In this document: in pieces, positions 10,381 through 21,869 of the stretch
How positions within the stretch are numbered: position 1 is the stretch's first letter
Layout of the letters: the number at the start of each line of letters is the position of its first letter
NCBI RefSeq assembly: GCF_016801865.2
Contig: NC_068938.1
Coordinates: 196,944,429 to 197,008,428 of the forward strand
Direction: 5' to 3'
Length of the DNA stretch: 64,000 nt
From: Culex pipiens pallens
Taxonomy: Eukaryota; Arthropoda; Insecta; Diptera; Culicidae
Program-made: the position numbers and the translations under genes
The notes under the pieces: model-generated
Databases searched by the model: none
The model's input: the letters and a program-made list of their open reading frames with translations, nothing else
Told to the model about the DNA's origin: nothing

Positions 10381-10596
10381 TAAATACAACCTACTCAGTA
10401 ACTCTAGTGGGGCTAATTCCTATACGTACGCAACGGTTCTGCTTCTTCAACTTTCTCTCAACTTAATTAGCGCTTAGGTGTGTGAGCTCGAAACCAAAAA
10501 AAAAAACTTTCTAACTAATATTCGCGAATAAACTCTCAAACTTTCTTGACTCAAACAGAAAAAAAAACTCCATAAAAACCCTCATCCTGCGTCCAT

Positions 10597-10602
10597 TTTA
10601 TT
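10597..10602 (-). terminator. Candidate minus-strand poly(A) signal
   Basis: TTTATT on the plus strand reads AATAAA on the minus strand, about 150 bp beyond the TAG at 10746. A second one lies at about 10723. Either could end the long phosphotransferase isoform. Confidence 0.35.
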
Positions 10603-10745
10603 GTCTTTTCGCTTGCATAAAACATAGGCTAAGCACCTTCCTCTTTCTCATTCTCTCTAGGTGTCTAAGGCAAGTTCCGGCGCGTTTTGACTTGGTGATG
10701 AAAAAGTAGCCAATTTCTTCGCTTTATTTATATCGCGTACTGCTT

Positions 10746-10921
10746 CTAATGCACCTTCCGCGGGGACGCCCCCGGGCTGCTCTCCGACGAGGAGCGGGTT
10801 CCGAACGGGGGCGCGGTCAGGTTCCGCACCGGACTCTCCGGCGGAGACTTGCTGGCCCGACTGCTGCTGTTGCTGCTGCTGCTGCCAGCGCTGTTGTTGT
10901 TGTCCTTCTCCGAGGAGGCTG
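10746..10921 (-). CDS. bbc: Ser-rich terminal coding exon, probable alternative 3' exon of the phosphotransferase gene
   Basis: A minus-strand exon begins after a pyrimidine-rich acceptor (CTCACGCCGTTCAG) and runs to TAG at 10746-10748. It encodes a low-complexity, Ser/Asn/Pro-rich tail of 57 full codons (ASSEKDNNNSAGSSSSNSSS, then SKSPPESPVRNLTAPPFG, ending PRKVH). It is GC-rich compared with its surroundings. Its entry phase (two bases complete the first codon) fits a donor inside the last phosphotransferase exon: CACAAG/GTACGA at 24219/24218 leaves one base, and G+CA gives Ala. This would replace the His/Gln tail by a Ser-rich tail across a 13.3-kb intron. The exon itself is well supported; the link to the gene is inference from phase, strand and the lack of another upstream gene. 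Alternatively it belongs to an unrecognised minus-strand gene. Confidence 0.6.
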
Positions 10922-11566
10922 CTGAACGGCGTGAGGGGAGAAATTTTTGGTGGAGGTTTTTGGGATGGGATAGAAGAAAACGAAATCGATAGAGATTAGA
11001 GGTTTTGCAAGGGGTGGGATTGAGTTCAATCGAAGCCGTAAAACTAATCTAAATAAAGCTAGTGTCTACACAATTACAATGAAAGGTTTTTTTTTGCTTT
11101 GCTTTGTGATGAAATGAGTGCGATGAAAACTGAAACTAAGACATAAATTAAACATTTATCATCAACATTAGACGACATTGAGGCGAACAGAAAACAACAC
11201 AAAAAGTAAAGTAAAACATACAAATTATAAACACACACAAGGTAACACAAACCTATCAAAATACTCAAAAACATAAAAGAAAGAAAAGAACACACGCACA
11301 CTTATTGAAAAAACGATCTAATTCGGACCAATCGGAAAACACCCTCTATTAATATGTGTAAAACCAACAACAACCCATATAAGGGAAAAACACGCATTAA
11401 TGGCTAAACCAACCGTAAGTAAAAATTAAACACGACTGTTACTAACCTTTTCGCGACTGATTAAATTTTTATTCTTTTCTTTTAGTAACACACCGAGAAC
11501 ATGGAGAAGTTGATTTTTTTGGGAAGTGTTATAACACGGGTTAGATGCGAGAGAGTTTTATCAAAT

Positions 11567-11666
11567 NNNNNNNNNNNNNNNNNNNNNNNNNNNNNNNNNN
11601 NNNNNNNNNNNNNNNNNNNNNNNNNNNNNNNNNNNNNNNNNNNNNNNNNNNNNNNNNNNNNNNNNN
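11567..11666. other. Assembly gap (100 N)
   Basis: Exactly 100 N. The flanks are near-duplicates: TAACACACCGAGAACATG with GCGAGAGAGTTTTATCAAAT on the left, and TAACACACCGAAAACATG with the same 20 bases on the right. The scaffold probably joins two haplotype copies or a tandem duplication. Confidence 0.95.
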
Positions 11667-11962
11667 TGACTGAAGTTTTTTCTATTTTTTTCTTTTAGTA
11701 ACACACCGAAAACATGAGAAATTTTGAAAGGTTTTTAAAACGATAAATGCGAGAGAGTTTTATCAAATTTGTTGCAGTTCTTTTTTTTCTTTTTTCTCCG
11801 GAAAAATACTTTACTTACGAAAACTTGGTCCGTGATCACGAATTTGAAGTCCATTTTTACGACCCCTCTCAGATTCAAGCATTCGACAAATACATGCAAA
11901 ATTCCATTAAAAAAACGCTGAATTTGAAAATGAGCTTTAAATTTTAAAATATCCGTGGACAT

Positions 11963-12269
11963 GTCTGCGATATATTACAGTTGAGTAACAAAAAATGGTA
12001 GATGTTTTGAAAACTATTTTTTATAATTTCCTGAAGCAATTTACAATTTACAAACAGCTCTTTTAACACCAAATTTTCAACTCAACTTCATTTCGAGCTA
12101 GAACACCAAATTGAGTTGAAAATTTGGTGTTGAAAGATGTGTTTGCAAATTGGACTTCCGATATGGTGCCGTGCTCAAAATTCCGAAAAAGAATTCATCA
12201 GTAAATTATTAAAAATAGTTTTAAAATCATCCACCATTTTTTGTTACTCAACTGTAAAATATCGCAGAC
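11963..12269. mobile_element. Foldback MITE with GTCTGCGATAT termini
   Basis: GTCTGCGATATATTACAGTT at the left is mirrored by AACTGTAAAATATCGCAGAC at the right. Inner mirrored blocks include GAGTAACAAAAAATGG with CCATTTTTTGTTACTC, and ACACCAAATTTTCAACTCAA with its complement near the centre. About 307 bp, non-coding, nearly a full hairpin. Confidence 0.8.
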
Positions 12270-12964
12270 TTGTGATTTTGGCGGAAATTTAAAAATATAT
12301 TTATTTTATTTTTTCATATTTTGCAGAATTAATTTAAAAGTACACAGAGGTCCAGATCGCAAAATTTAGTGGAAAATGGATTCCAAAAAATGGTGCCGTT
12401 TTGGAGCTTTGCTGTCTTCAGAAGAGTTGTTGCAAATGGGAGGGGGCAACTTTGGGCTTGGTATAAAATTAGGGTGACTTTGAAAATATAACTGTTCACA
12501 AATATTTTTCAGAAATTTTTGTCTTCCATTAAGTTGTAGGGCCAGCTAATCCAAGCAACTTTGTCGAAGACGTCAAAATTTAATCGCGCAATCTACGCCT
12601 TCTACGACTAAATTTACAAAAATCATCACGGTAAAAAAGATGCAATTTTAAAACTCAAAATATCGTAAAATGGCATGCTAAATTTTAAGCGCCACGTTGC
12701 ATTCGAAATGATAGAAAAACCACTACGAAGGCTGAAAAAATCTATTTTTCTTTAAACTCCAGATATCTTAATTTGAAAAAGTCTAATTTTCAAGGGAACC
12801 ACCCTAACGAAAATCGAAAAATTTTCAACCTTTATGTTTGTCCATGTAATTTTGTCCGCTGAATAAAAAAAAAATCAATTTATATTCTTATACTAAGTTC
12901 CTATGTAAAATTATCATTAAAACAAATAAAACCACTCAAATTTAATGGTACAAATACACAAATT

Positions 12965-13095
12965 AGAGGAGGTCAAACAAAAGAGCAAGCCGCTTAAAGA
13001 GCCGGTTCACACAAAAAAGCGAACGAACCATGGCTCACAAAAAGAGAGCCACGGTTCTTTTTGAAACTCCGGTCTTTTGAAGGAACCGGCCCACG
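12965..13095. repeat. Dispersed repeat with AAGAGCCGGTTCAC motif, copy 1
   Basis: It contains AAAGAGCCGGTTCAC, GAACGAACCATGGCTCAC and AACTCCGGTCTTTTGA. An inverted copy lies at 44625-44740 (TCAAAAGACCGGAGTTT, GTGAGCCACGGTTCGTTC, GTGAACCGGCTCTTT). A non-autonomous element is inferred. Confidence 0.65.
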
Positions 13096-13159
13096 CCCCA
13101 TACAAAAAAGATTTGTTTTTTTATGGGCATTGTGAGTTTAAAAAAAAAGAAACCACGTT

Positions 13160-13373
13160 TACACTCAACCCCCGGTGGTTGGTCACTTTTTCGTTTGACA
13201 CTTTTTTAGTTTGTACCGAACTGTCACTTTTTATTTTTACACGGCGCTCACGCACACTATCAAAACAAACTTTTGGTAGTGTGTATAAACTCCGTGTAAA
13301 AGAGTTGTCAAACTAAAAAGTGACCCCGTTCGTTTGGCAACAGTTGGTGTCAAACCATCGGGGTTTGAGTGTA
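13160..13373 (+). mobile_element. MITE with TACACTCAAMCC termini, copy 1
   Basis: It begins TACACTCAACCCCCGGTGG and ends GGGGTTTGAGTGTA. Internal blocks TTGGTCACTTTTTCGTTTGA and AAAAGTGACCCCGTTCGTTT recur inverted in copy 2 at 13541-13781 and in a diverged copy at 16727-16944. Non-coding. Confidence 0.8.
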
Positions 13374-13540
13374 TTATTCATTTATTTTGCATTCGCATTC
13401 GGATTGAAGACTTCAGCAGTAGGTAAGTCATGTAGAAGTGACGATTTTTGTTCAGATCAAAAACTGTAAGCAATACTGAAGACAATGCCTACTGAATTTT
13501 AGGTCCTACAGCTTGAAATTGAAAATTGTACTGTTTCATT
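13374..13540. other. Spacer between two inverted MITE copies
   Basis: 167 bp of unique DNA lies between opposite-orientation copies of one element. It contains a weak inverted pair, CAGTAGGTAAGTCATG and the GCCTACTG side. Confidence 0.4.
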
Positions 13541-13781
13541 TACACTCAAACCGGATGGTTTGACACCAACTGTTGCCAAACAAACGGGGTCACTTTTAAG
13601 ATTGACAACGCTTTTACACGGAGTTTACACACACTACCAAACGTTTGTTTTGATAGTGTGCGTGAGCGCCGTGTAAAAAGTGACAGTTCGTCACTTTTAA
13701 GTTTGACTTTGATCAACCAACGGGGTACAAACTAAAAAAGTGTCAAACGAAAAAGTGACCAACCACCGGGGGTTGAGTGTA
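13541..13781 (-). mobile_element. MITE with TACACTCAAMCC termini, copy 2 (inverted)
   Basis: It begins TACACTCAAACCGGATGG and ends CCGGGGGTTGAGTGTA. It is the reverse orientation of the copy at 13160-13373, with about 27 bp extra near TTCGTCACTTTTAAGTTTGA. Confidence 0.8.
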
Positions 13782-14101
13782 GTCGTAAAAAAGTTATGAT
13801 GAAAAAGCTATTGAGACGCCTACAAAAAAAGGGTGATGTTCAACACCCAGTCAAATCAATCCGAATTCTGAAACGGAATCTAATTAGAATCGTATACAAA
13901 TTCCGTTTAAAACGCAACAACCGGTTCCGTGTTCGGGCATAACCTCGAACGGCCGGGTCTGACCGCCACGAAAATGCCGTGTAGAGGGATGCCATTTTCT
14001 TCAAAGGCAGTGTCTGTGTAATCTTGACAAAAAGTCTGTAGGTACTAGGTAGTCTGTTTTTTTACTCATAACTTATTTTATTAGGACCTCTTAAGGAGCT
14101 T

Positions 14102-14250
14102 CTTTTATTACTTAACGCAAAAAATCGTATTTTTAGACACCCCCCCCCCTCGTACAAAATTTCCATACAAATTTTAAAAAAATGTATAGAGCGTAACATC
14201 TATAACCCCCCCCCCCCTCCACCCCTACTGCATTACGTAATAAAAGAACG
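14102..14250. repeat. Palindromic MITE with C-runs
   Basis: TTTTATTACTTAACGCAAA is mirrored by GCATTACGTAATAAAAG, and two blocks of 9-12 C lie inside. It resembles the C-run hairpin at 43280-43448 in layout. A fragment of the latter (CATAAACCATGTGGACACTT) lies at about 14287. Confidence 0.6.
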
Positions 14251-14548
14251 CTCTCTTAGGTGCTGCGAACACGTTAGGGGCGATTCATAAACCATGTGGA
14301 CACTTTAAGCCAGGCCTGCCCACTGTTTAAGTTTTTGTTTTTTTAAGGAACTTGATTATTTTTTTTAATACGTGAGTGAGCCAAAAATTAAGTTTTTTTA
14401 GTGCAACTTTTCAACGAAAAAGTGTTGTTTGAAAAAGTTTAAAAATAGTAATTATTCATACTGAAAATAAAGATAGCTGCAGATAATCCTAAAATATTAA
14501 AAATTTCTCAAAAATCAGGAAGCTAAAAATATATACAACACAATTTTG

Positions 14549-14972
14549 CCCGTGTAGACGGTTATAACAAAATACTGTTAAAATAATTAAAAGCGTTATG
14601 AAACATTCTTGAAAAATCCATTTTTGCATAAGAGTTTAATAACAGTTTATGTTATCATAACAAAATTAGTTTTTAGTCTGATATTGATTGAAAGCAAAAA
14701 CAACTTGGGAATAACATTTTTTGTTATGGAAGAATAACTCCAACTGTCATTGGGATGATCAGATTAGTTGTTAAAATAGAAAAAATAATAACAAAGATTT
14801 GTCTGAAGAATAACTAAAAACGTTGTTAGTCTGTTATTACAATAACAATCGGATTACGAAAAAATCATAACGAGGAATAACAAATCTTGTTATAAATAAC
14901 ATAAAATGTTCTTGGCCTAGTATTTTCAAATATCAAAACATGTTATTGCAAAGTTATTACCGTCTGCTCGGG
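14549..14972. mobile_element. TIR element CCCGNGYAGACGG, copy 1
   Basis: It starts CCCGTGTAGACGGTTATAAC and ends GTTATTACCGTCTGCTCGGG. The interior is packed with short inverted GTTAT/ATAAC words (for example AATAACAAATCTTGTTAT). About 424 bp, with no coding capacity. Related copies start at 16048 and end at 20979. Confidence 0.8.
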
Positions 14973-15059
14973 TGAACAGAACAAAAGAAAAAATAAATAA
15001 AATATGCAGATTTTTGAAATTTATCTTTTTTTTCTTTTTTTAAATCTTATTTGCAACAC

Positions 15060-15800
15060 TAGTTTATTAATTGGGTTGAGCACCCCTGGGTTGAGGGTTG
15101 GAATCACTCTATAAATGAGAGGAAGGCACCTACCACTTTAAGGTGGATTAAGCAACGCTTTTTTTTATTAAGCATCAGCATTTCAGAGAAAATAGACGGA
15201 AAATCAACTGAAAACAATTTAAAATGTATTTTTTGCATTGATTACTATTTGAATTGTAAACTTTTTTTAATTTTTGTGTTATTTTATGTAGATTTTTGCT
15301 TGAAATAATAATTTCAAAAAATATAATGAATTGATTGAATGTAAATTTTGTTCGAAATGAATACAAATGTTAATTTTATCATTTAATAAAAGGTATTATT
15401 GAATTTTAAGAATAGTGAATAATTTAAAAAAAGTATATATTTCTTTAAAAAACTAATGTTTAAACAAATATAATTATCCAGAGACTTTTTCGAATTTTCA
15501 TGTGTGACTGGGTTATCAAAATTATTACAGACTGAGCACCAAACCGTGATATTTCTGAGAGATCCCCGAGAATCGAAATAATTTTAAAATCAAGTACACT
15601 TTCAATGAGATGCATAAAATAGCATAAAATATCACTCATATAGAAATCGAGCAAAATTTGTTTGGTTTGTTTTGAGAAACAAATGGTTGAGATATCTTGT
15701 GACGTTTCTTACATTTTTACAGCAAACGAAATGCGTCACAAAAATATTGATAAAATTTAAAACCAGAGTGAATCAAAATTGAATATTTGCCTGACTTTAC
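15060..15800. other. AT-rich intronic DNA, nothing recognised
   Basis: Bases 15060-15160 resemble a conserved repeat tail (AGGAAGGCACCTACCACTTT). The rest is AT-rich with no coding exon or termini. Confidence 0.35.
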
Positions 15801-15809
15801 CGGGCTGAA

Positions 15810-16046
15810 TTGGCACAGCTTCAGAAGCCAATAAGCATAAGCATAAGCATAAGCATAGGTGCCCACCCGCAGTTGCTACTCCGTTATTGACCAGGACCTC
15901 CAGAAGTTACATCCACGAGCCGTGGAAGATAAGTGGGAGCTATCTTTCCTCGCTTCGCAACTTCTCAAAGGCCCCTATCATGCTGATCAATACCGGCGCC
16001 GGCCACGACCAGTGGTAGGGTCACGGGGAAGTGGATGGGAATGTTA
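15810..16046 (+). mobile_element. SINE-like repeat with AAGCAT array
   Basis: A short tandem array (AAGCAT, four units, 15834-15857) is followed by AGGTGCCCACCCGCAGTTGC and GC-richer DNA ending GTGGATGGGAATGTTAG. A related but diverged copy at 24578-24920 shares the order CATGGGCATGAGCATGAG, then the GTTGCCCCTCCGTTGCTGA region, then GGGAATATTAGTTAG. The family name is not known to me. Confidence 0.55.
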
Positions 16047-16047
16047 G

Positions 16048-16490
16048 CCCGGGCAGACGGTAATAACAAAATTCATGTCATTTCAATAACAAATTTTGTT
16101 AAAATAACAGAAACTGTTATTGAATATTCTTGTAAATAATTTTTGGAAGAAAAAATAATAACAGTTTCTGTCATTTTAACAAAAAATGTTATTGGGATGG
16201 TATTCAATTGGAAAAGTGGAATAAGACAATAATAACAGTTTAAGTTATGTTTTTCCATTTTATTCCATGATAACAAGAACCGTTATTGATATGATATTCC
16301 ATTGCAAATGTTAAATAAGATGATAATAACAGTTTAAGTTATGTTTCTTCATTTAATTGCATAATAACAGGAACTGTTATTAGTTTGATATTCCATTGGA
16401 AATGAGGAATTAGACGATAATAACAGTTTAAGTTATGTTTTTCATATTCCCGAGCAGGAATATGAATTTGTTATTTGTAACAAAATAATT
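16048..16490. mobile_element. TIR element CCCGNGYAGACGG, copy 2
   Basis: It starts CCCGGGCAGACGGTAATAAC. It contains three near-repeats of a unit of about 110 bp carrying ATAACAGTTTAAGTTATG (16221, 16327, 16429). The expected right end is not intact: a terminus-like CCCGAGCAGG appears in the left orientation at 16449. This suggests a rearranged or nested end. Confidence 0.6.
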
Positions 16491-16726
16491 ACTGAATCCG
16501 TTTAATGAAAAAATGGGAAGTATCAGATTGAATTAGAAGATGTACAATAACATTAAAATCATATTTTACAACTTTTTTTGGACTTTGCCCATTTTTTTAA
16601 TCTGCCTAGTTAAGTAAAATATTTTAGAATTAGGTATTTGGAGATCCCATTTTCCATCCATTAGGTGCTTTGGACATGATTTGCCAATGATTATCAAATA
16701 TTCTGCACCGTGTATTTTAAACCCTA

Positions 16727-16944
16727 TACACTGAAAACCCGTTGGTTTGACACCACTTGTTGTTAAAAAAAGGGGTCACTTTTTAGTCTGACACCCTCTT
16801 TACATAAGCTTACACTTACTGCCAAACATTTGGTTTGACAGTAACTGTGAGTTCCGTGTTAAAAAGTGACAGTTCGTCACTTTCAACGCTGTAAAAACTA
16901 AAAAATGTCAAACGAAAAAGTGACCAACCACCGAGGGTACTCTC
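16727..16944 (-). mobile_element. MITE with TACACTSAAAMCC termini, copy 3
   Basis: A diverged relative of the 13160 and 13541 copies. TGGTTTGACACCACTTGTTG, GGGGTCACTTTTTAGTCTGA and AACGAAAAAGTGACCAACCA are in the same order as in copy 2. Confidence 0.7.
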
Positions 16945-17515
16945 AGTTTTGAGGCAAGACAGTGGAAAAAACAAACGAGTTTAAACACACATAAAATTAA
17001 GGTGAAATCGGATCAACATATATTTGGGCTTCTTCTTCATAATCATCATTAAAATCATCAATCATTTGCAGTGCGTTTGCATTGGTAAGACCGTCACCAT
17101 CATAATACATGGCAATATTTACAAACTAAGATCAAACACAAATTTATTTGTTTTGTTTGATAATAAATGTCAACATTTCCCAAAAGATGAATTCGTCCAG
17201 CAGTGTTCTTTCGAAAATACAATTGAACAGTTTAAGGTAAAATCGGCTCAGATCAGTTTCTGAATCTGATTTATTTCATTTTTTTTTGTATATGAATCGA
17301 ATCTAGATTATTCAAGATGATTTCCAGAGTTTTTTTTTGAAAAGGACCAATAAACTATTGTCTTTCATATCAAAAAAAACTCAAGATTTTTAGTACATTT
17401 TTTTGAATATTTTATTTTATTTTTACTAATAACCGTATATAACTTTGGAACTAAGTAGAGTGTATCAGATCGGATTGTATTTAAAACTTCTTTTTGAAAG
17501 CGAAACCTATCAGCT

Positions 17516-18430
17516 TTAGATGATCCCCGACGTGGAATGTCTCGATCGTGCTGATATCATGCTGCCGACCTGCCGCCCTGACCGCGTTCCGTTGAGCCAT
17601 AGCGAAAACAGCACCTTCGCACAATTATGCTGAACAACATTTCTGCGGGATTCCGACCAGGACCAGAACAGGAATGGGAATCTCCTCGTTCTTGTTTGTT
17701 CGAGAATTTCCGCGCACGAGATCCTTGGCTTTGTCCTTCTTGGATAACGTTTCAACGAAAAACTCGACGACTACCTGTGAATGGGGGTTGGAAATTAACA
17801 TTTTATTAGCGAAAGTTTGGACCGGATTGACGGAACATTTGATGCTCACCTACCCCTTACTCCAGCAGCACACCGACAGACTTGGTTTGAAACCAGGTCC
17901 GCCGGATAACTTTTGTTCGATCCGAGTTTGACCCGAGCAATCATGCGCTACTCTTCGGCTTCTAGTTTGGCCAGCTGCAGGTGTCACATCTAGAAATGTT
18001 GTGCATGGTGGACAGAAGCAGGATGGTGGCCGGTTTTTCTTGCGACAGTTCCATGCAGAACGTTTCCGGCAAGCTCAGGCACCTTGATTCTGATGAATCG
18101 TAACTGCTGGAGGAGGAGGACGAGGAGCAGGTAATGAAATTCTGTTGCTAGAATTGGTTACGGTTTGGGTGCTAGGATTTGTTCTGAGGCGGCCGGCGGC
18201 TGCTTTCTCCGCTCATTGTGCAGCATCATCTTCAGGTTTGGAGGAGGTCAACATCGCGCTGCTTGTGTCTAACGGGATGAGCGGCAGCGACGTAATCATC
18301 ACCGGAAGCGCACCGTGATCCGGCGCTAGCTAACTTGTCCGATCTGCCTGTAGAATCGTCGCCAGGCCACGAAAAACTTCAGCACAAACCCGTCTAGGAT
18401 AGAAGAATAACCGCAAATTTCGTTTGATTT
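17516..18430 (-). pseudogene. Decayed coding-like region, minus strand
   Basis: This is a GC-richer island in AT-rich DNA. On the minus strand, protein-like stretches occur in different frames interrupted by stops: VVVEFFVETLSKKDKAKDLV near 17700, LSLPETFCMELSQEKPATIL near 18050, LQLAKLEAEE near 17970, and GFVLKFFVAWRRFYRQIG near 18370. Together they look like remnants of one larger conserved protein broken by frameshifts and stops. I cannot identify the parent. Alternatively it is unique intronic DNA with chance frames. Confidence 0.35.
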
Positions 18431-18984
18431 CGCAACTCGCGGTTTGATTGACTGAAAAGTTTTGTTTTGTTTTGATCGCGTTTTCCTGAAAAGATGACAG
18501 CGCAGTTTCAGTGATGCCAAGCCGAGGGTGAACTAAATTACGCCAGATAGGATTATTCTAAAATTCAAGCAAAACATTGTAAATGGACCAAAGTCAAACA
18601 AGTAAACATACAGCTTTTTTGTTGCAAACGATCCTGAGAACCTTTAACTAACGCTACACATTGAAAAAAGGATAAAAAATATCACTTATGTGTGAAAAAA
18701 ATAGAATTTTTCAAAGGTTTTGGGTAATTTTTTGAGTAAATTTTATTTTGTACTGATTTTGATTTTAGTGTGTCGGGATCTAGGTCGGATTGTTTACATC
18801 TGCAGATTACAGATTGTCAAGAGAAACAGATTGGCAAATGTTTGACAGATCCAAACGCGCTGGACGCCAACCGCCCTTTTTACTCCCACAATGTAACTGA
18901 AAATTTTGCGGCGAGCTTTGCAGTTTAATTTTCGCACCTCCCCATTGCAATTTTTTGATTCATAATAATTAACAATACTAATAC

Positions 18985-19578
18985 TAATTGAAAATCGAGT
19001 TGATAATCGAGTTTGCAGTCAACATAGAAAACTTTTTAGTTTATTTTTTGCATTACGGTGTTCGTGAACGGCTCGCGCGTTACGCGATTCGCGAACGCCT
19101 CCTCCTGCTTGGAAGAGCTGTCAAATTAAATTTTCCATCGTTTTGTTGTGGTCTTGTTCGTTGCGACTCGCGAATGTCGGGGTCTATTTTTCGGCTTGTT
19201 TACGGTATTTATAAGTGTTTCGCGGTTCATAAAGTAGGTGCAAGTGTCCACAGGATTGTAGGAAGTAAACAAACAGGGGGCGGTAAGAAGATTGCAATCC
19301 ATCAAAGTGGTTTGTTGTTCGTCGTGTGTGTGATTGTTTGCGGATCGCAAGAAGATGTGACTGGCAGCAAAATTGTGGTCAAAATTGCCACAGACGGAAG
19401 CGCAGGACACCTGCACCGGCGCCCAGCAGAAGTTTTTCGCCCTGTGGAATATAGACTTCGTCATCCGGCAGTCCACCACTGGATTATGAAAGGTTTCGCC
19501 GAGCTGAACCTGCCGAGGACTTCCCACACAGCTTTCAGGTGATCATCTTCCCGGAAGAGGGCTTCAAGTGTTAAAGGT
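18985..19578 (+). pseudogene. Decayed coding-like region, plus strand
   Basis: A long open frame (18988-19542) is not protein-like over its first half. From about 19410, however, three frames in turn read FFALWNIDFVIRQSTTG, then MKGFAELNLP, then HSFQVIIFPEEGFKC, followed by a stop and a GTAAGA donor. This is consistent with a broken exon carrying two frameshifts. The parent family is unknown. The upstream GC-rich part could also be a non-coding first exon. Confidence 0.35.
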
Positions 19579-20668
19579 AAGATCCGGTAGATTTGTGTTT
19601 TAATCTAGCAAAACAATGCAAAAGCGCCATCGTGGGTTTTTAAACATGGTAGAGGATGTTTATATCTGGCATGAAAGGTTTGTTTACCCACAACGGCCGT
19701 TTTCCATTATTTTGCTAGAAAAATATTAAATTTCTTTTTGTCGTGGGTGCTTTGCGGGGGTTTAATTAAAAGTCTCTTGAGCAACATTTGCAATTTGGAA
19801 AGCTTCTTAAAAGCATTTTGACAGCGAGAGAAATTTTGGAAATTCTCAATTCACAGGTAAATTATTAACTAAACTCGAGATGTTAAATGGTAGAGGAGGA
19901 GGACGAATGTTTGTTCATTTGTACATGTAGCCTGATATTAAATATTATGGCAAAATAGTTCCAGCTGTCAAAATGCTTTAAAATTATTAAATTAAAAAAA
20001 TGTTGCTCCTTTAGTTTCATTTTGATCAAAAATCTTTCGAAGTTCAGTACAATTGAATGGCAATGTGAACAAATTTTCTATAAACAATATTTATCTTTTT
20101 ATGAATTAATAATTTAAAACGTTTCGTTTGTTTACTTGTTTTTAGTTTCTGTTAGTTTTTTTTTTTCAAAAGGACGCAGCAAACATGAAAAAATCGAATT
20201 GTTTAGCTTCAAGTCCTACAACTGCTCTGAACGCAAAAGATTCAAAGTTTGTTGACTCTTTTTGAAAACAACCCAGAGAATTTAAATAATTTCTCAAAAT
20301 TTTAATTGTTAGATTGTTTTATAAGAATAATGATTTTTTTTCTTTTTCAGACTAGTGATCATCGAAACAAAATGCATCGTATTTAGTCAGTTTTTTTTTG
20401 TGGCGATAAATATCACCGGCTCGACTAGTTTCAGATAAGTTCTTTAGTTTTTTTCCACGATAGAATAAGACACTTTGTGATAATTATCTATATTTTCAGA
20501 AAGGAGTAGCCAGAGAGAAGGCATAATCAGCCAAACATGTAAAGCCGACTAAAGTGACCTGAATCCGAAGTTTGGTAGTTTCTTATCAAATGTCTGGTGA
20601 GTCAGTGTTGTTACAACTTCCAAAGAATATAATACAGTAAGATTTCTGTTATTTTTCTGTTAAAAAAA

Positions 20669-20979
20669 TCTGCTCAGGGTGATAAAATAATAACACTTTT
20701 TGTTATGCAATCAATCCATATAAATAACAGTTTTTGTTATTTGGGTGCTCCCCATCCATCGCTCAGAATAACTAACCTTGTTATTCTATTGTTCTGGATT
20801 CTATGTTATTAGTATGTTATTGAAATAACAGAGCAATAACAATTTGAGTTATTTTTCGAACAAATCTTTGTTATGGAAATTTGTTATTTTAACAACTAAT
20901 CCGATCATCCCAATAACGGATTTTGATCTTCTCACAATATCAAAAACTGACCTTCCCAAGTTATTTCCGTCTGCTCGGG
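20669..20979. mobile_element. TIR element CCCGNGYAGACGG, copy 3
   Basis: It ends in GTTATTTCCGTCTGCTCGGG. The left end is degenerate (CTGCTCAGGGTGATAAAATA). The interior again consists of ATAAC/GTTAT words, such as ATAACAGTTTTTGTTATTTG. Confidence 0.65.
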
Positions 20980-21419
20980 AGTCCGATACTTGAGTGATAG
21001 AGACCGCCCAATCGACTGCTTCTCCGACAAAGTATCACATGAGTTTTGAGGGGGTTAGTAGATGGGTATGAGGTCAGGATTCACGAGTGGCAGTGATGTG
21101 ACCATGAGCATTTTGTTTATCGGTTGAAAATGTTAAATCTTAGGCAGCCGGCTGCGGAAAGATAAATAATTGATTATTTAAAAAGTGTTTTAATCGAACG
21201 CGTGCCAACCGAGCAGTAGTGCTATGGGCTGGACTTATCAGTATATTTTTACTGTTTGTACAATTTAGATAACGCGAGCAAATTTCAAAAATAGTAGATG
21301 AGTTAATACTAAAGCTGCCAGTTGGAATAAATTATTACTATCAACGAATATAAACGAAAAGAAAACAGGACACCACGTAACCGATTGTAATGAAATTAAA
21401 ACAATAACTTAAACGAACT

Positions 21420-21740
21420 TAACCGGCGACGTGCCTTCCTATCAACGATGATAAAAGAAGGACTTATAAATTTAAAATATAAAAAGACTCCAAAAAATAC
21501 GTTGCATAGTAACCGCGAAGTCCCGCTACTCACAATCGAATCCGAAAGATAGCTATCTAGAATTTTAAATATAGTATTAATTCGACCGCGATCCTCCAGA
21601 AATTCTTCGTCGGCGTGCCTTCCGATCAACGGTGATGTAAGAAGGGCTTTATTCATTAAAATGATTTTGTACCATAAGCCTTAAAACATATTCGTCGGCG
21701 TGCCTTCCGATCATCGATGATATAGAAAGGACTTAATCCA
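21420..21740 (-). repeat. Three direct repeats with CGTGCCTTCC core
   Basis: CGTGCCTTCCTATCAACGAT (21430), CGTGCCTTCCGATCAACGG (21615) and CGTGCCTTCCGATCATCGAT (21699) recur with AGAAGG(A/G)CTTA after each. They are spaced about 185 and 85 bp apart, so they are probably the tail repeats of an unidentified element. Confidence 0.5.
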
Positions 21741-21869
21741 GCAATACGACTTGCTTGTCTCGAAAAAAAAGAATTCAGATCGTTTCTATCGAAAACTAAT
21801 AAAACAAAAATAAACTCATTGGCCAACGAACGCGCGAACTAAAAATAAAGAAAAAAGAAGAAGAAGAAG

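Noticed and set aside
18988..19542. 184-codon plus-strand frame as an intact gene
   Set aside because: The first half has no protein-like composition and the recognisable parts lie in different frames; treated as possible decayed sequence.
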